This document shows, in pieces, positions 62,252 to 64,000 of a stretch of 64,000 nt of DNA. The DNA comes from QHXW01 sp035297145. GTDB lineage: Bacteria; Acidobacteriota; Terriglobia; Bryobacterales; Bryobacteraceae. The stretch is from NCBI GenBank assembly GCA_035297145.1, contig DATGZN010000112.1, positions 62,001 through 126,000 on the forward strand. The letters are read 5' to 3'. The translations under genes were made by a program, and so were the position numbers. How positions within the stretch are numbered: the stretch's first letter is position 1; each line of letters starts with the position of its first letter. A model generated the notes under the pieces. It saw nothing but the letters and a program-made list of their open reading frames with translations. It ran no database searches and had not been told where the DNA came from.

Positions 62252-64000
62252 ATGAAATTCCTATACCGGTTATTTCTTGCCCTTGTTCTTTCGTCGCCCC
62301 TTCTGGCACAAACGGCTATTGTTCGTGGCATCGCGACCGACGAAAGCGGCGCGGTCGTTCCTGGTGCAAAAGTCACAGTGAGCGGGCCATCCGGCCTCGT
62401 GAAAACCGCCACCACCGCCGCTGACGGATCGTATTCGGTGGTTGGGCTGCGTCCGGGAGATTACACCGTGCAGGCGGCGGCACCCGACCTAGCGATGGGC
62501 CAGGCGGCAAAAATCACGCTCAGCACGGGAGCGATTACTCTGAACCTTCAGTTAAAAGTTGCGTCGACGGTGCAGCAGGTCACGATTCAAGAGAACGCCG
62601 GGCCGCAGGTGACCACCGATCCCTCTAATAACGCCAGCGCTCTAGTGCTGACCGGTGACGACCTGGATGCGCTTCCCGACGATCCCGACGATCTGCAGGA
62701 AGATCTGCAAGCCTTAGCCGGCCCGTCCGCGGGTCCCAATGGCGGCCAGATTTACATCGACGGGTTCAGCGGCGGCGAGCTGCCGCCCAAGGAGTCCATT
62801 CGCGAAATCCGCATCAATTCCAATCCGTTTGCACCTGAATTCGACTCGCTCGGATACGGCCGCATCCAGATCTTCACCAAGCCCGGGACCGATAAATTTC
62901 GCGGATCTGCATTCTTCAACTACGGTGACGATATCTGGAATTCGCGCAATCCCTACGCGGCGGAAAAAGCGCCGTTCCAGCTCGAAGAATATGGCGGCAA
63001 CCTGAGCGGACCGCTTGGAAAACGAGCTTCGTTCTTTCTCGACGTCCGGCGGGATTCGGTCGACAACGGGTCGATCATTAACGACTTCCACGTCGATGGG
63101 CCGTTTACCGGGGTGTTTCTCTCGCCGCAAAGCCGGGTGCGAGTCAGCCCGCGGATTGACTACCAGCTGAGCACGAACAACACCCTGACTGTTCGCTATG
63201 CCTTCAACCATTCCGATATTCGGGATGCCGGCATTGGCGGCTTCAACGAGGAATCGCGCGGTTACCATAATCAGCAAGATTTCCAGACGGTGCAAGCGAC
63301 GGAGACCGCGGTGCTCGGCACTCACACCATCAATGAGACGCGGTTCCAGTACTTTCATGAGAGCTCGCAAACCAGCGCCAACAACCCAAACCCTGCGATC
63401 ACGGTCCAGGGCGCGTTCAACATTGGCGGTGCGCAGAACAAAGGTTCCTACACACAGAGCACTTACGAGCTGCAAAACAACACTTCCATCGCCCAGGGGA
63501 AACACGCATGGAAGTTCGGCGTGCGCATGCGCGGCGACACCGACGATAACATAACGCAGCAAAATTTCGGCGGGACCTACACGTTCGACTCGCTTGCGCA
63601 GTATAAAGCTAAACAGCCGGCGCAGTACACGATCAGTCGCCTCCCGGCGAGTGCATCGCCCTCGCTCAACGTCGGCCAGTTCGACATCGGGGTGTATGGC
63701 GGAGACGACTGGAAGATGCGCCAGAACATCACAGTGAGCCTGGGGCTGCGTTATGAAACCCAGACCAACATTCACGACCTGAAAGATTTCGCGCCGCGTA
63801 TCGGGTTGGCTTGGGCCCCGGGCTCTACCGCCAAGAAGGCATCCAAGACCGTGGTCCGCGCCGGCTTCGGGATGTTCTACAGCCGTTTCGACCTGTCGAA
63901 TACCCTTACCGCGGAGCGATACAACGGCATCGCGCAGCAGCAGTACGTTTTCACGAATCCTGACTTCTTCAACCCTAATATGTCAGGTTACTTCCCCACC
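62252..64000 (+). CDS. Oar-like TonB-dependent receptor (5' part, runs off the window)
   Basis: The frame starting ATG at 62252 stays open to the window end, 583 codons. A signal peptide (YRLFLALVLSSPLLAQ) precedes a carboxypeptidase-regulatory domain (GIATDESGAVVPGAKVTVSG, DGSYSVVGLRPGDYTVQAAA), then a plug-like part (LDALPDDPDDLQEDLQALAG, GGQIYIDGFSGGELPPKESI) and the first barrel strands (TFDSLAQYKAKQPAQ, ITVSLGLRYETQTNIHD). It belongs to the same family as the gene at 339-3551, but has a clear plug and no Gly-rich tract. The ligand is unknown. Confidence 0.85.
   Translation, partial: MKFLYRLFLALVLSSPLLAQTAIVRGIATDESGAVVPGAKVTVSGPSGLVKTATTAADGSYSVVGLRPGDYTVQAAAPDLAMGQAAKITLSTGAITLNLQLKVASTVQQVTIQENAGPQVTTDPSNNASALVLTGDDLDALPDDPDDLQEDLQALAGPSAGPNGGQIYIDGFSGGELPPKESIREIRINSNPFAPEFDSLGYGRIQIFTKPGTDKFRGSAFFNYGDDIWNSRNPYAAEKAPFQLEEYGGNLSGPLGKRASFFLDVRRDSVDNGSIINDFHVDGPFTGVFLSPQSRVRVSPRIDYQLSTNNTLTVRYAFNHSDIRDAGIGGFNEESRGYHNQQDFQTVQATETAVLGTHTINETRFQYFHESSQTSANNPNPAITVQGAFNIGGAQNKGSYTQSTYELQNNTSIAQGKHAWKFGVRMRGDTDDNITQQNFGGTYTFDSLAQYKAKQPAQYTISRLPASASPSLNVGQFDIGVYGGDDWKMRQNITVSLGLRYETQTNIHDLKDFAPRIGLAWAPGSTAKKASKTVVRAGFGMFYSRFDLSNTLTAERYNGIAQQQYVFTNPDFFNPNMSGYFPT

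Overview
The window is most like a chromosome segment of an Acidobacteriota member, probably of the Solibacter/Bryobacterales type. This is inferred from the mix of families, not from any marker gene. Typical signs are two Oar-like TonB-dependent receptors with an N-terminal carboxypeptidase-regulatory domain, a VWFA-related secreted protein, two MacB/FtsX-type permeases of the acidobacterial duplicated orphan permease (ADOP) kind, a Ser/Thr kinase joined to a beta-propeller, a PEP-CTERM anchored SGNH hydrolase, and many secreted glycoside hydrolases and propeller proteins. The DNA is GC-rich, so long antisense open frames are common and were ignored. No rRNA, tRNA, CRISPR array, prophage or complete transposase gene was seen.

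Layout. 1-9.2 kb: Oar-like receptor translationally coupled to a VWFA-related protein; a divergent three-gene unit (class III aminotransferase, geranylgeranyl-reductase-like flavoprotein, YceI); two orphan secreted/low-complexity proteins. 9.2-18.8 kb: a two-gene molybdenum hydroxylase; hypothetical genes; an SGNH hydrolase lying between a broken 3' fragment of adenylate kinase and the intact adenylate kinase operon. 19-26.5 kb: a PLP decarboxylase, a GH18 chitinase abutting an amidohydrolase remnant, a Ser/Thr kinase, and a GH30-like hydrolase. 27-37 kb: a membrane protein, an ECF sigma factor with an NrsF/DUF1109 anti-sigma, an ADOP permease broken by an in-frame TGA, thiO, a fold-type IV aminotransferase, an intact ADOP permease, and a 0.9 kb gene-poor stretch with an AraC remnant. 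37.9-47.1 kb: a long minus-strand gene array running M20 peptidase (DapE-like), asd, lysC, dapB, dapA, dapD, SDR, response regulator, GAF protein and a BNR-repeat protein. This covers most of the succinylase route from aspartate to diaminopimelate/lysine. 47.3-54.6 kb: small secreted proteins, a large TPR protein, miaA, a TolB-like/TPR protein, a PleD-like diguanylate cyclase, then a 205 bp MITE-like inverted-repeat element abutting an SRPBCC gene. 54.7-64 kb: YfhO-like membrane protein, AhpD-like protein, a small acidic protein with a DUF429 two-domain protein, an SMP-30 lactonase, motA-motB and the start of a second Oar-like receptor.

The clearest functional unit is the lysine/DAP operon. 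The clearest genome-plasticity signals are the duplicated adenylate kinase tail, the MITE that supplies a stop codon to a neighbouring gene, a palindromic repeat lodged in the signal-peptide region of the BNR gene, and three gene remnants next to intact genes. No obvious defence island or biosynthetic cluster is present. The best candidate for an undescribed pair is the small acidic protein plus DUF429 two-domain protein at 57.5-59.2 kb.
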